Positions 24,654-34,962 of a stretch of 64,000 bases of DNA are shown piece by piece. The stretch is from NCBI GenBank assembly GCA_902623255.1, contig CACNSY010000001.1, positions 143,463 through 207,462 on the forward strand, in the 5' to 3' direction. Source of the DNA: an uncultured Alphaproteobacteria bacterium. Lineage in GTDB: Bacteria > Pseudomonadota > Alphaproteobacteria > HIMB59 > GCA-002718135. Below the pieces are notes generated by a model that was given only the letters and a program-made list of their open reading frames with translations, was not told the origin of the DNA and searched no databases. Each line of letters begins with the position of its first letter. Position 1 is the stretch's first letter. The position numbers and the translations under genes were made by a program.

Positions 24654-26084
24654 ATGAAATTAAAAAGCTCGACTCCAAAAGATTTAATGTCTGAAATTAA
24701 AGATATGGACATTAAGATGGTTGATATGCGCTTTACTGATATACCAGGAACAACTCAACATTTTACAATACCAATTAAATTTTTAGACGAAGATATATTT
24801 TCTGACGGACTTGGTTTTGATGGATCTTCGGTAAGAGGTTTCCAAGAAATTCAAGACAGTGATATGATTGTTTTGCCAGATGCAACAACAGCTTATATTG
24901 ATCCATTTTTTTCAGAAAAAACTTTGGCATTACATTGTAATATTAAAGATCCTGTAACTTTGGTTGACTATAGTCGTGACCCAAGAAATATTGCTAAAAA
25001 AGCTGAAGCCTATTTGAAATCATCTGGTATTGGTGACACAGCATTTTTTGGTCCAGAAGCAGAATTTTTTGTGTTTAATAACGTTCAGTTTGACTCAGGA
25101 TCAAATTTTGCATTTCATGAAGTTGATTCTGTTGAAGGTACTTGGAATAGTGGTGCTGATGAAAACCCAAATTTAGGTCATAAGCCTAGACATAAAGAAG
25201 GTTATTTTCCTTTACCGCCAGTTGATACACTTCAAGATGTAAGAACTGAAATGGTAATGACAATGCAAGACATTGGTCTTACAGTTGAAGCACATCACCA
25301 TGAAGTTGCAACAGGTGGACAATGTGAAATTGATTTAGAATTTTCGCCTTTACTAAAAATGGCTGATGATATGATGAAATATAAGTACGTTGTTAAAAAT
25401 GTTGCAAGACAACATGGAATGACAGCTACATTTATGCCTAAACCTTTATTCGAAGATAATGGTTCAGGTATGCACGTTCATCAAAGTGTTTGGAAAGACG
25501 GTGACACATTAATGTATAAAGAGGGTAACTATGCTAACCTAAGTGATTTAGCTCTAAATTATATTGGTGGTATACTTAAACATGCACCTGCTCTTTTAGC
25601 TTTTTGTGCTCCTACTACTAATTCTTATAAAAGATTGGTCCCAGGCTTTGAGGCTCCAGTGAACATTGTTTACTCTCAAAGAAATAGAACTGCATCTGTT
25701 AGAATTCCTGCTTATTCTCAAAGCCCTAAAGCAAAAAGAATGGAATTTAGATGTCCAGATCCAAGTGCAAATCCATACTTAGCATTCTCAGCAATGTTAA
25801 TGGCAGGATTAGACGGGATTAAAAATAAAATTAATCCTGGTGATCCAACAGATATAAATCTCTATGCTGCTAGCGATGAAGTTTTGTCTAAAATTCAATC
25901 TACGCCTGGATCTTTAGCTGAATCTCTTGAAGCTCTTGAAAAGGATCATGCATTTTTATTAGAGGGTGATGTATTCACCAAAGATGTAATTGAAACTTAT
26001 ATTAGCTATAAAAAAGAGAGTGAGGTTGATCCAATTAATATTAGACCTCATCCACACGAGTTTAAACTATACTACGACGTGTAG
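24654..26084 (+). CDS. glnA: Glutamine synthetase type I
   Basis: [32 protein letters not shown], Tyr-adenylylation region NPYLAF; SD TAAGGAGA. Confidence 0.97.
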   Translation: MKLKSSTPKDLMSEIKDMDIKMVDMRFTDIPGTTQHFTIPIKFLDEDIFSDGLGFDGSSVRGFQEIQDSDMIVLPDATTAYIDPFFSEKTLALHCNIKDPVTLVDYSRDPRNIAKKAEAYLKSSGIGDTAFFGPEAEFFVFNNVQFDSGSNFAFHEVDSVEGTWNSGADENPNLGHKPRHKEGYFPLPPVDTLQDVRTEMVMTMQDIGLTVEAHHHEVATGGQCEIDLEFSPLLKMADDMMKYKYVVKNVARQHGMTATFMPKPLFEDNGSGMHVHQSVWKDGDTLMYKEGNYANLSDLALNYIGGILKHAPALLAFCAPTTNSYKRLVPGFEAPVNIVYSQRNRTASVRIPAYSQSPKAKRMEFRCPDPSANPYLAFSAMLMAGLDGIKNKINPGDPTDINLYAASDEVLSKIQSTPGSLAESLEALEKDHAFLLEGDVFTKDVIETYISYKKESEVDPINIRPHPHEFKLYYDV

Positions 26085-26108
26085 AATTATACTTATCTCT
26101 ATAAAGAA

Positions 26109-26132
26109 AACCGCCTTAGGGCGGTTTTTTTT
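26109..26132 (+). terminator. Rho-independent terminator of glnA
   Basis: AACCGCC-TTA-GGGCGGTTTTTTTT. Confidence 0.92.
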
Positions 26133-26168
26133 ATGTTTTTAGAACAACACTTTTGATAAGAAATATAT

Positions 26169-28103
26169 GTGGCTAAAAAATCTACTTATAATGCCAAAGA
26201 TATTGAAGTACTTGAGGGTCTTGAGCCTGTTCGTAAAAGACCAGGTATGTATATTGGAAGCACAAATCAAGATGGTCTTCATCATTTAGTTAACGAAGTA
26301 CTAGATAATAGTATAGATGAAGTTTTAGCTGGTCATGCAACTGATATAAGTTTTCAATATAAAAAAGATGGTTCGATAAAAATAAAAGATAATGGAAGAG
26401 GTATTCCTATTGATTTTCATCCAAAATATAAAAATAAAAGAGCACTTGAAGTAGTTTTAACTACACTTCACGCAGGTGGTAAATTTAACAGTAATGCTTA
26501 CAAAACTTCTGGTGGATTACACGGTGTTGGGATTTCTGTTGTAAATGCATTAAGTTCTTTATTACAAGTTAAGGTATTCAAAGATGGAAAAGTGTATAGA
26601 CAAGATTACTCAAAAGGAAAGGTTAAGACAAAAATAAAAATTGAAAAATGTAGCAAAAAATTAAAAGGTACAGAAATTTCTTTTATTCCAGATGAAAGTA
26701 TATTTGAAGAAACACAATTTGTTCCAAAAAAATTATATAATTTTATAAACATGAAATCAGTATTAGTTGGAGGCACAACTATCAACTTTGAAATTGATAA
26801 AGAATTAATAAAAGATAAAACCCCTAACAAAAAAAGTTTTTTTTATAAAAAAGGAATTGAAGATTATTTTCAATTAGAATACGCAAACAACTCTAAATTA
26901 TTTGAAAAAAATTTTTTATTAAAATCAAAAATTAAAGATAATGAAAATTTTGAGACTTTAATTACATTTAATACAAATGAAAATTCAAGTTTAATGTCAT
27001 ATTGTAACACTATTGAAACACCAGATGGCGGCTCTCATGAAAATGGTATTCGTAATGGAATTCTAAAAGCTATAAAACTTTATGGCCAAAAAAATCAATT
27101 CTCAAAAATCAGTAATATCAATCACAGTGATATTTTTGATTACTCTAACGTTATTATTTCAATCTTTATAAATGATCCAAGTTTTGAAGGTCAAACTAAA
27201 AAAAGAATAATAATGCCAAATTTACAAAAAGAAATTGAAACAAAAACACAACAAGAATTTTTATTATGGTTAAATGCTAATAAGAAAAATTCAAAAATAC
27301 TTTTAGATAATTTAATTGAAAGAGCTCTTCAAAGATCTGATTTATCAAAAATTAAAGAGTTAGATAGAAAAAGTATTAAAGAAAGAAATCGTCTTCCAGG
27401 TAAATTAGTAGATTGTTCGAGTAAATCAATAAAAGATTCTGAAATATTTATTGTTGAAGGTGACAGTGCTGGAGGTTCTGCTAAACAAGCAAGAAATAGA
27501 GAATTTCAAGCAATACTTCCTTTAAGGGGGAAAATATTAAATGTTTATAATGTTGGGCTATCTAAAATTGCTGATAACAATGAAATACAAAATCTTATTC
27601 AATCTTTAGGTTGTGGTATTGGAAAAAACTTTGAAATTTCAAAACTTCGATATGAGAAAATAATTTTAATGACTGATGCGGACGTAGATGGTTCACATAT
27701 TGCAACTCTACTTATTACTTTTTTTTATAAATATATGAAAAGTTTAATTGATGAAAATAAACTATATCTAGCAATGCCTCCTTTATTTAAAATTTATAAT
27801 AAAAATAAATCTTTTTACGCATATGATGAAAAAGAGAGGGATAAATTAATTGAAAAAGAATTTAAGTCTGACAATTATAACATTACAAGATTTAAAGGTT
27901 TGGGTGAAATGCCAGCTGATCAATTGAAAGAGACTACCATGGATCAAAACAAAAGAAATCTAATATTAATTAACTCTGAAAAAGCTAAGAAAGATATGAA
28001 GAATACCGAAAGTTTATTCGAAACCTTAATGGGAAAACAAGCAGAGTTACGTTTTAAATTTATTCAAAATAATGCTAACTTCATTAAAAATTTAGACGTC
28101 TAA
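26169..28103 (+). CDS. parE: DNA topoisomerase IV subunit B
   Basis: VLEGLEPVRKRPGMYIGSTNQDGLHHLVNEVLDNSIDE, EGDSAGGSAKQARNREFQAILPLRGKILNV. Confidence 0.93.
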   Translation: MAKKSTYNAKDIEVLEGLEPVRKRPGMYIGSTNQDGLHHLVNEVLDNSIDEVLAGHATDISFQYKKDGSIKIKDNGRGIPIDFHPKYKNKRALEVVLTTLHAGGKFNSNAYKTSGGLHGVGISVVNALSSLLQVKVFKDGKVYRQDYSKGKVKTKIKIEKCSKKLKGTEISFIPDESIFEETQFVPKKLYNFINMKSVLVGGTTINFEIDKELIKDKTPNKKSFFYKKGIEDYFQLEYANNSKLFEKNFLLKSKIKDNENFETLITFNTNENSSLMSYCNTIETPDGGSHENGIRNGILKAIKLYGQKNQFSKISNINHSDIFDYSNVIISIFINDPSFEGQTKKRIIMPNLQKEIETKTQQEFLLWLNANKKNSKILLDNLIERALQRSDLSKIKELDRKSIKERNRLPGKLVDCSSKSIKDSEIFIVEGDSAGGSAKQARNREFQAILPLRGKILNVYNVGLSKIADNNEIQNLIQSLGCGIGKNFEISKLRYEKIILMTDADVDGSHIATLLITFFYKYMKSLIDENKLYLAMPPLFKIYNKNKSFYAYDEKERDKLIEKEFKSDNYNITRFKGLGEMPADQLKETTMDQNKRNLILINSEKAKKDMKNTESLFETLMGKQAELRFKFIQNNANFIKNLDV

Positions 28104-28106
28104 TTT

Positions 28107-29588
28107 ATGAAAAAATATTTTTTGGTAATAGATCAAGGAACAACAAGTTCAAGAATTGTACTGTATAATAAAAAATTTGAAATATTCGATATTGTCCAAA
28201 AAGAATTTAAACAATATTTTCCCAAAGAGGGATGGGTAGAACATAATGCAACAGAAATTTGGGATGATGTTAGAAATTTAATTTCAAAAATATTAAGAAA
28301 AAATAAGTTAAATTCAAAAAATATAATTTCAATTGGAATTACCAATCAAAGAGAAACAACAGTTTTGTGGAATAAGAAAACAGGGAAACCAGTTTACAGA
28401 GCAATAGTCTGGCAAGATAGAAGAACAGCTAATCTTTGTGAAAATTTAAAAAGAAAAGGGATTGATAAAAAAATTCAAAAAATAACTGGTCTAGAGCTTG
28501 ATCCATATTTTTCAGCTACTAAAATTAAATGGATTATTGATAATGTTAAGGAAGTAAATAAGAATTTAAAAAATAATAATTTACTTTTTGGAACAATAGA
28601 TACCTGGTTATTATGGAAATTAACTAAGGGAAAATCTCACCTAACAGATATATCAAATGCTTCAAGAACCATGATTTTTGACTCGCAAAAAGAGCAGTGG
28701 TCTTACAAAATTTTAAAAATATTTAATATTCCAAAAAATATTTTACCAACTGTAGTTGAAAATGCATGTGATTTTGGCTCTACTAAATTATTTGGTGATT
28801 CAATACCAATTGGAGGCATGGCTGGAGACCAACAGTCAGCAACAATTGGTCAAGCTTGTTTTAAAAAAGGGCAATCAAAAAGTACGTATGGTACAGGCTG
28901 TTTTCTTCTTATGAATATTGGAGAAAAATTTAAATTATCTAAAAATAGATTACTAACAACTGTTGCTTTTAAAATAAATGGTAAAAAAATGTTTTGCTAT
29001 GAAGGAAGTATTTTTGTAGCAGGATCTGCCATACAATGGCTTCGCGATAATTTAAAATTTATAAAAGATTCTAGTGAAACTGATAAATTGTATAAAAAAG
29101 CTAATAAAGATGAAAGTTTATTTTTTGTCCCAGCCTTAACTGGACTTGGCGCCCCATATTGGAACCCTAATGCAAGAGGAACATTTTTTGGCATCACTAG
29201 AAATACGTCTAAAGAAGATATCATTAAAGCAACTTTGGACAGCCTATCTTTTCAAACTTATGAATTAATTGAGTGTATGGAAAAAGATTCTAAGACTAAG
29301 ATTAGTGAAATAAGAGTTGATGGAGGTATGGTTAAAAATAATAGCTTTCTACAAAGTTTAGCAAATATTTCTCAAATTAAAATTATTAGACCAAGTAATG
29401 TTGAGACTACTTCGCTTGGCGCAGCATATCTTGCAGCAATTCAATCTGGATATTTAAAAAATACAAGCCAAATAAGTAAACTTTGGAAAAAAGATAAAAC
29501 AGTAAAAGCAAATATTAACAAATCCATTTCAACTTCTAGTATTAGTAAGTGGAAATCAATTATAAATGTAGTCAATAATTTTTATTAA
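28107..29588 (+). CDS. glpK: Glycerol kinase
   Basis: DQGTTSSRIVLYN, GWVEHNATEIW, NQRETTVLWNKKTGKPVYRAIVWQDRRT, GMAGDQQSATIGQ. Confidence 0.94.
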   Translation: MKKYFLVIDQGTTSSRIVLYNKKFEIFDIVQKEFKQYFPKEGWVEHNATEIWDDVRNLISKILRKNKLNSKNIISIGITNQRETTVLWNKKTGKPVYRAIVWQDRRTANLCENLKRKGIDKKIQKITGLELDPYFSATKIKWIIDNVKEVNKNLKNNNLLFGTIDTWLLWKLTKGKSHLTDISNASRTMIFDSQKEQWSYKILKIFNIPKNILPTVVENACDFGSTKLFGDSIPIGGMAGDQQSATIGQACFKKGQSKSTYGTGCFLLMNIGEKFKLSKNRLLTTVAFKINGKKMFCYEGSIFVAGSAIQWLRDNLKFIKDSSETDKLYKKANKDESLFFVPALTGLGAPYWNPNARGTFFGITRNTSKEDIIKATLDSLSFQTYELIECMEKDSKTKISEIRVDGGMVKNNSFLQSLANISQIKIIRPSNVETTSLGAAYLAAIQSGYLKNTSQISKLWKKDKTVKANINKSISTSSISKWKSIINVVNNFY

Positions 29589-30393
29589 GATTTAACCAAT
29601 TTGAAAGTTCTAAAGAATGGATTTCTTCATCAACTACATCATCATATATATGTAATTCTTTTTTCTCAAGATTATCAGGGTTTTGTAAAATCATTTTTTC
29701 ATTTTCAAATTCTGATAAATTTTCATATACTTTTTGTTCCAACAAAATATCTTTTCTCATTTCCATAAGTCCGGCCATCCATTTTGAACTAAATTCTGGA
29801 TGGTATTGCACTGCCCAAACACTTGATTGATTTACTTCAAAGCTTATAGATTGGAATTGACTGATATTATTTGAGGCTAGTACCTTAGTTTCTTTTGGAA
29901 GCTTTTCTGCTTCATCATAATGCCAACAGAGTGCATTAAATGATTTTTTTTTGTTTTTATACATGGGATGAATTTCACCATCTTGATTTAATGTAATATT
30001 TTTAGCTAAAACTGCTTCAAGGCCATTTGGATTTTTTCTTACTTTACCTCCTGCAGCAGTTACTAAAACCTGAAGCCCCCAACAACTACCAAATATTTTA
30101 TTCTTTTTTTTAAATAATTCTTTAGCTAAATCTATTTGATTAGTTATGGATTTTGTCATGTTATATATATTAAGTAAGCTTCCTGTCCAAGCAACCGCTT
30201 CGAAATCGTCAAGACTTAAGCCTAAAGGAAGATAATTATTATGAACAGCAGGATGAATTGTTGTAATATTGATAGTTGAACTAGAATATTTTTTTAAAAT
30301 TTTTTCATATACTTGAAATTGAGTATCCATACCCAATTTTGTATATCGATCAGAAGCTTCTTTTTCATTTCCATCGACTAATAATATGTTCAT
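29572..30393 (-). CDS. Class I glutamine amidotransferase-like protein
   Basis: GSCWGLQVLVTAAGG nucleophile elbow, VQYHPEF His motif. Confidence 0.85.
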   Translation of the reverse strand: MNILLVDGNEKEASDRYTKLGMDTQFQVYEKILKKYSSSTINITTIHPAVHNNYLPLGLSLDDFEAVAWTGSLLNIYNMTKSITNQIDLAKELFKKKNKIFGSCWGLQVLVTAAGGKVRKNPNGLEAVLAKNITLNQDGEIHPMYKNKKKSFNALCWHYDEAEKLPKETKVLASNNISQFQSISFEVNQSSVWAVQYHPEFSSKWMAGLMEMRKDILLEQKVYENLSEFENEKMILQNPDNLEKKELHIYDDVVDEEIHSLELSNWLNLNKNY

Positions 30394-30436
30394 ATTTATC
30401 TTTATTTTTCATCTATCATGAAATATGTAAAACTTC

Positions 30437-31330
30437 ATGAAAATTAAACTTGGTATCGCGCCTATTGCCTGGAGTAATGATGATATGCCAGAACTAGGAG
30501 GTGACACTCCTATTGAAAAATGTTTAGAGGATGCAAGCACATCTGGATTTTCAGGTATTGAATTAGGTGGAAAATTTCCGAGAAATCCTGGAATAACAAA
30601 ATATCTTTTAGAAAAATTTAATTTAAAAATGCCAGGTGGTTGGTATGGGGCAATGCTTAGAGAAAGAAGTGTAAAAGAAGAATGGATAGCACTCCAAGAT
30701 CATTTAAATTTATTAAAGTTAATTAATGCGGATGTTTTTGTTTTTGCTGATGTATCTGATTCAATCCAAGGCGATCAATCAAAAGCTCTTAGTAAAAGAC
30801 CAATACTTGAAAAAGATGAATGGGATAGCTATTGCAAAAAAATCAGTGAATTATCTGATATGCTGATGGATGAAGGAATGCCAATGTCGTATCATGAGCA
30901 TATGGGAACTATTATACAGTCCGAGGAAGATGTAGATCGATTTATGGATATGACAAATCAAAATACATTTTTGCTTTACGATACTGGACACTTAATGTTT
31001 GCCAAAGCAAATTACGAAAGAGTATTAAAAAATTATATTTCTCGAATTAACCATGTTCATTGTAAAGATATTAGAAAAGATGTTTTTTTAAAATCTATTA
31101 AAGATGACTTAAGTTTTAGAGAGTCTTTTTTAGATGGTGTTTTCACTGTTCCAGGAGATGGTTGCATCGATTACGATCCATTAATTAAGATACTATATGA
31201 TGCAAAATATCAGAAATGGTTAATTATTGAAGCTGAGCAGGATCCTAAAAAAGCAAACCCTCTTGAATATGCAAAATTAGGACATAATTACTTGCATAAT
31301 ATAATAACAAAAAATGGGTATATTCTTTAA
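30437..31330 (+). CDS. Sugar phosphate isomerase/epimerase family, inosose dehydratase-like (IolE-like)
   Basis: APIAWSNDDMPELGGDTPIEKCLEDASTSGFSGIELGGKFPRNP; TIM-barrel family. Confidence 0.83.
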   Translation: MKIKLGIAPIAWSNDDMPELGGDTPIEKCLEDASTSGFSGIELGGKFPRNPGITKYLLEKFNLKMPGGWYGAMLRERSVKEEWIALQDHLNLLKLINADVFVFADVSDSIQGDQSKALSKRPILEKDEWDSYCKKISELSDMLMDEGMPMSYHEHMGTIIQSEEDVDRFMDMTNQNTFLLYDTGHLMFAKANYERVLKNYISRINHVHCKDIRKDVFLKSIKDDLSFRESFLDGVFTVPGDGCIDYDPLIKILYDAKYQKWLIIEAEQDPKKANPLEYAKLGHNYLHNIITKNGYIL

Positions 31331-31763
31331 AATAACGATAAGTACTTTAATTTCATTCATTCCTTTATATGTTTTAGCTCACAAAGTAACTTTAGAGGAC
31401 AAATCATTAGAAAATGTTGTTAACGAAAGAATGGCAATAATGCAAAAAATTAAAAGCACATCATCGAAACTTTACAGATTAATAAATTCAGATCAATATG
31501 AAGAAATGTTGGAGCTTAATGAAACTCTTCTTCATTCAGCATCTGAATTTAAAGATTTTTATCCTGAAAATAGTCAAGCAGAAGGAGCTAGTGATAATAT
31601 TTGGAGTGATCGTGAGACATTTAATGAATATAACCAAAACTTTGTAGATGATATCGAAATGATATCTTTAAGTATAGAATTAGAAGATAAAGAGATGATA
31701 AGTGATGCTATTAAAGCAATGGCTGCAAATTGCAGCACTTGTCATAAAAAATTTAGAAATTAA
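31314..31763 (+). CDS. Cytochrome c' / c556-like secreted protein
   Basis: Signal peptide; four-helix-type sequence with C-terminal CSTCHKKFR heme motif. Confidence 0.85.
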   Translation: MGIFFKITISTLISFIPLYVLAHKVTLEDKSLENVVNERMAIMQKIKSTSSKLYRLINSDQYEEMLELNETLLHSASEFKDFYPENSQAEGASDNIWSDRETFNEYNQNFVDDIEMISLSIELEDKEMISDAIKAMAANCSTCHKKFRN

Positions 31764-32470
31764 TTATTTAATCTTAAGTGTGGATTATATTTCCATTCTA
31801 AATATTTAACAAATTGAACCATTAGAAAATTTAAAAAAAGATAAAGAATTCCTGCAGCAATAAATGCTTCAACAGGTGCAAATGTTTTAGCCATTATCTT
31901 TCTAGCAATACCTGTCATTTCCATGTATGTTGTCAGACTAACTAAAGAGGTTGCTTTAACCATTAGTATTAATTCATTACCGTAAGACGGTAGAACTTTT
32001 CGTATAGCAATAGGTAGAATAATTTTTCTTAAAAGTAAAAATTTTCCAAACCCAAGAGATAGGCCTGATTCAACCTGACTTTTCTCAATTGATTGAATAC
32101 CACCTCGAAAAATTTCTGCTCCATATGCAACAGTATTAATTGTAAGTGCTATTACTCCGCACCAAAAAGGTTCTTTCAATGCGTACCATAAAAAACTTTC
32201 TCTAATAAATTTTACTGAACCTAAACCAAAATAAATTAAATATATTTGAACAAGTAAAGGCGTTCCTCTAATAACAAAAATATAACTAGCAATTGTTCTT
32301 GATAATAATGCAATTTTAGAAACTCTTCCTAGAGCAAATAATAATGCTAAGACAAAACCAAGTGGTAATGAAATTAATAATAATAAAATTGTATTATCTA
32401 AGCCAGATAGGACCAAAAAGAAATTTTTATAAATAAGAGAATTTTGAATACTATTTAAATATTCAATCAT
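31760..32470 (-). CDS. Polar amino-acid ABC transporter permease (HisM/GlnP-like)
   Basis: EAA-type motif GGIQSIEKSQVESGLSLGFGKFLLLRKIILPIAIRKVLPSYGNELILMVKATSL. Confidence 0.9.
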   Translation of the reverse strand: MIEYLNSIQNSLIYKNFFLVLSGLDNTILLLLISLPLGFVLALLFALGRVSKIALLSRTIASYIFVIRGTPLLVQIYLIYFGLGSVKFIRESFLWYALKEPFWCGVIALTINTVAYGAEIFRGGIQSIEKSQVESGLSLGFGKFLLLRKIILPIAIRKVLPSYGNELILMVKATSLVSLTTYMEMTGIARKIMAKTFAPVEAFIAAGILYLFLNFLMVQFVKYLEWKYNPHLRLNN

Positions 32471-33174
32471 GTCGAAAATCCTTTTGAATAATTTACTTCT
32501 AGCGTTTTAAAAACCCTGCCAGAGATTGTTGTTAAACATAAATACAATATTGCGGCTGTTATTAAGAAAGTTAAAGGTGAATGCTCAACGTTAGAAGATA
32601 TTCTAGATTGACGCATAATTTCAACAAGACCAGTTACGGAAATAAGGGAAGTATCTTTAAGAGTTATTTGCCATACATTCCCTATTCCCGGTAAAGCATG
32701 TCTTATAACTTGAGGCGAAATAACTTTAAAAAAAATACTAAATTTATTCATACCCAGTGCTCTTGCAGCTTCTATTTGACCCTTAGATATAGCCAAATAA
32801 GAAGCTCTTAAAACTTCACTCGAATATGTAGCTGATATTACTGCAATGGCTATTGTCGCAATTGTAAGTGCGTTTAGTTCTATATATTTATTATATCCAA
32901 ATACTTTAGCTATACTCATAACAACAGCATTGCCGCCAAAGAAAATTAGATAGATAACTAATAATTCAGGAACACCTCTTATTACTGTTGTATAAAAATT
33001 TGCAATAAATCTTGTTATTCTGTTTTGTATTATCTTTGCCCAAACTGTAATAATTGCTAAAAAAAGACCTAAGCCCATTGATAAAATGCTTACTAGTAAA
33101 GTCATGAGTGTTGCTATAAGAAATTCATCGCCCCACCCTGCATCGCCAAATACAAGTTTATCAAATTTGAACAT
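32467..33174 (-). CDS. Polar amino-acid ABC transporter permease (HisQ-like)
   Basis: ISKGQIEAARALGMNKFSIFFKVISPQVIRHALPGIGNVWQITLKDTSLISVTGL. Confidence 0.9.
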   Translation of the reverse strand: MFKFDKLVFGDAGWGDEFLIATLMTLLVSILSMGLGLFLAIITVWAKIIQNRITRFIANFYTTVIRGVPELLVIYLIFFGGNAVVMSIAKVFGYNKYIELNALTIATIAIAVISATYSSEVLRASYLAISKGQIEAARALGMNKFSIFFKVISPQVIRHALPGIGNVWQITLKDTSLISVTGLVEIMRQSRISSNVEHSPLTFLITAAILYLCLTTISGRVFKTLEVNYSKGFST

Positions 33175-33233
33175 ATAAAAGTAAACAAGTAATGATGAAA
33201 AATATACTTGTCTACCTTCTAATATATGAAATT

Positions 33234-34226
33234 TTAAATCAGAACTTTTTCTATTTCTTCAATCACTCTAGAGACAGGTATTTTATTGATATTTTTTGAG
33301 TTAAAATCACTTGAAGATATAGAAAATAGATTTGGATTTTCAGGAGTAAATTTTGTAGAATCTTTTGGACCAAACAGTTTAATTAATGGGCAATATCCAG
33401 TGGACAACATATGACTAACACCGCTATCGTTCGATATGGCTAATTGTAAATATTTGGTGGTAGCCATAATAATTTCTATATTTTGAAATCCAGTAATATG
33501 ATCCTCGATAAATATTGAGTGAGGAAATATATTTTTTAATTTTTCTTTTAAATAAAGTTCATCAGGTCCAATAAAAAAAACTATAGTCTTATTATTTACT
33601 TGAAGATAGTTACATAACTCGATGTATTTTTCTAAAGACCAAATCTTATTTTTTTCACCTGCACCAGGTGCAATTCCTACATAGCTTTTATGTTTTAATA
33701 AAATATTACTTATTATTCCTTCGAGATTTTCACTTATTGGAATTTTAAAATCACTTCTATTTTTTTTAAAAACTATTAAATCTAATAAATCTAAAATGTA
33801 GTTTAAATAATACTTTCTTTTCTTGTTACTTTTAAATTTTTTAGAAGAAAAAAAACCATTAGCTGATCCAGAAATAAAATTTTTATGCTTGATTCGTTTT
33901 AATGCTATAGTTCTTATTACTGATTTTTGTGTATCTAAAATATAATCAAAAAAATCACTCTCTAAATTATATTTTTTTGATATTTTATTCCAAAAAAATG
34001 GACTAAGATTTGATTGATCAAGAATCTCATCAATATAATTACTTGCAATGAATTTAAGAGTACTTGAATAAACAGTTTTACCCTTATTAGTAAGCCAATA
34101 TAATTTATAGTCTGGAAGTCTTGTTTTAATTTCGTGAAGAAGTTGTAATTTAATTATTCCATCTCCAATTTTTTCACCATTTGAAAAAACTAAAATTTTT
34201 TTAGTCATATTAGAACACTTTAACAC
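33234..34226 (-). CDS. Glycosyltransferase family 9 (heptosyltransferase-like)
   Basis: GIAPGAGEKNKIWSLEKYIELCNYL, SNDSGVSHMLSTGYCPLIKLFGPKD. Confidence 0.85.
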   Translation of the reverse strand: MLKCSNMTKKILVFSNGEKIGDGIIKLQLLHEIKTRLPDYKLYWLTNKGKTVYSSTLKFIASNYIDEILDQSNLSPFFWNKISKKYNLESDFFDYILDTQKSVIRTIALKRIKHKNFISGSANGFFSSKKFKSNKKRKYYLNYILDLLDLIVFKKNRSDFKIPISENLEGIISNILLKHKSYVGIAPGAGEKNKIWSLEKYIELCNYLQVNNKTIVFFIGPDELYLKEKLKNIFPHSIFIEDHITGFQNIEIIMATTKYLQLAISNDSGVSHMLSTGYCPLIKLFGPKDSTKFTPENPNLFSISSSDFNSKNINKIPVSRVIEEIEKVLI

Positions 34227-34421
34227 AAATTTTTTAAGAGTCTAATTTTCAAGAATTGTAGGATTAAATAGCGTAAATAAAACAAAACATTTCTAGGGTA
34301 ATAAAAAGTAACATTTACGACCTAATTAACTAACCAATAATTATCAAAACTTAGACTTTTCTCTAATAAAAGCTGTGTAGTTTATCTTTGAAAAAGCAAA
34401 AAAGTTACCCTCAAAAAAAAG

Positions 34422-34497
<76 letters not shown>

Positions 34498-34549
34498 ACA
34501 AGTCATCAGATAAAGTATTTATAATTAAATTCAATTAAAAATAGGATAA

Positions 34550-34729
34550 TTAATCAGATTTTATTTGCAGCCCATGTTCATCAGTGAGCCATTTCATCAA
34601 ATCAAGACTAGCGCATTTTTTTGAACAAAAAGGTATAAATGGTTCCTTAGAAACCTTTTTACATGTTGGGCATTTAGATTTTTTTTTTAAAGAAATGATA
34701 TTATTTTTTTTAGATTTTTTTATTTCCAT
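34550..34729 (-). CDS. yacG: DNA gyrase inhibitor YacG-like zinc-binding protein (59 aa)
   Basis: Manual translation [59 protein letters not shown]; CPxC...PFCSxxC..xDLxxWL signature; below the ORF-track length cutoff. Confidence 0.88.
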   Translation of the reverse strand: MEIKKSKKNNIISLKKKSKCPTCKKVSKEPFIPFCSKKCASLDLMKWLTDEHGLQIKSD

Positions 34730-34938
34730 CTAAAAGTAATTCTGCCTTTTGTTAAATCATAAGGTGTCATTTCTACTGTCACTTTATCACCAGCTAATAC
34801 TCTTATTCTATTTTTTCTCATTTTTCCTGATGAGTGAGCTAGAATTTCATGATCATTTTCTAATTTTACTTTAAACATTGCATTTGGAAGAAGTTCTAAT
34901 ACAACTCCTTGAAATTCAATCGATCCTTCTTTTGGCAT
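34720..34938 (-). CDS. infA: Translation initiation factor IF-1
   Basis: [64 protein letters not shown]. Confidence 0.97.
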   Translation of the reverse strand: MPKEGSIEFQGVVLELLPNAMFKVKLENDHEILAHSSGKMRKNRIRVLAGDKVTVEMTPYDLTKGRITFRWK

Positions 34939-34962
34939 ATTTGTATAAGCTTATAGTAAAAA

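Noticed and set aside
24530-24712. Minus-strand 60-aa ORF
   Set aside because: Antisense to riboswitch copy 2 and the glnA start; no coding features.
34230-34420. Intergenic region with CGTAAAT...ATTTACG and GGGTAA...TTACCC complementary pieces
   Set aside because: Short, widely spaced complementarity in AT-rich sequence; no recognised RNA motif.
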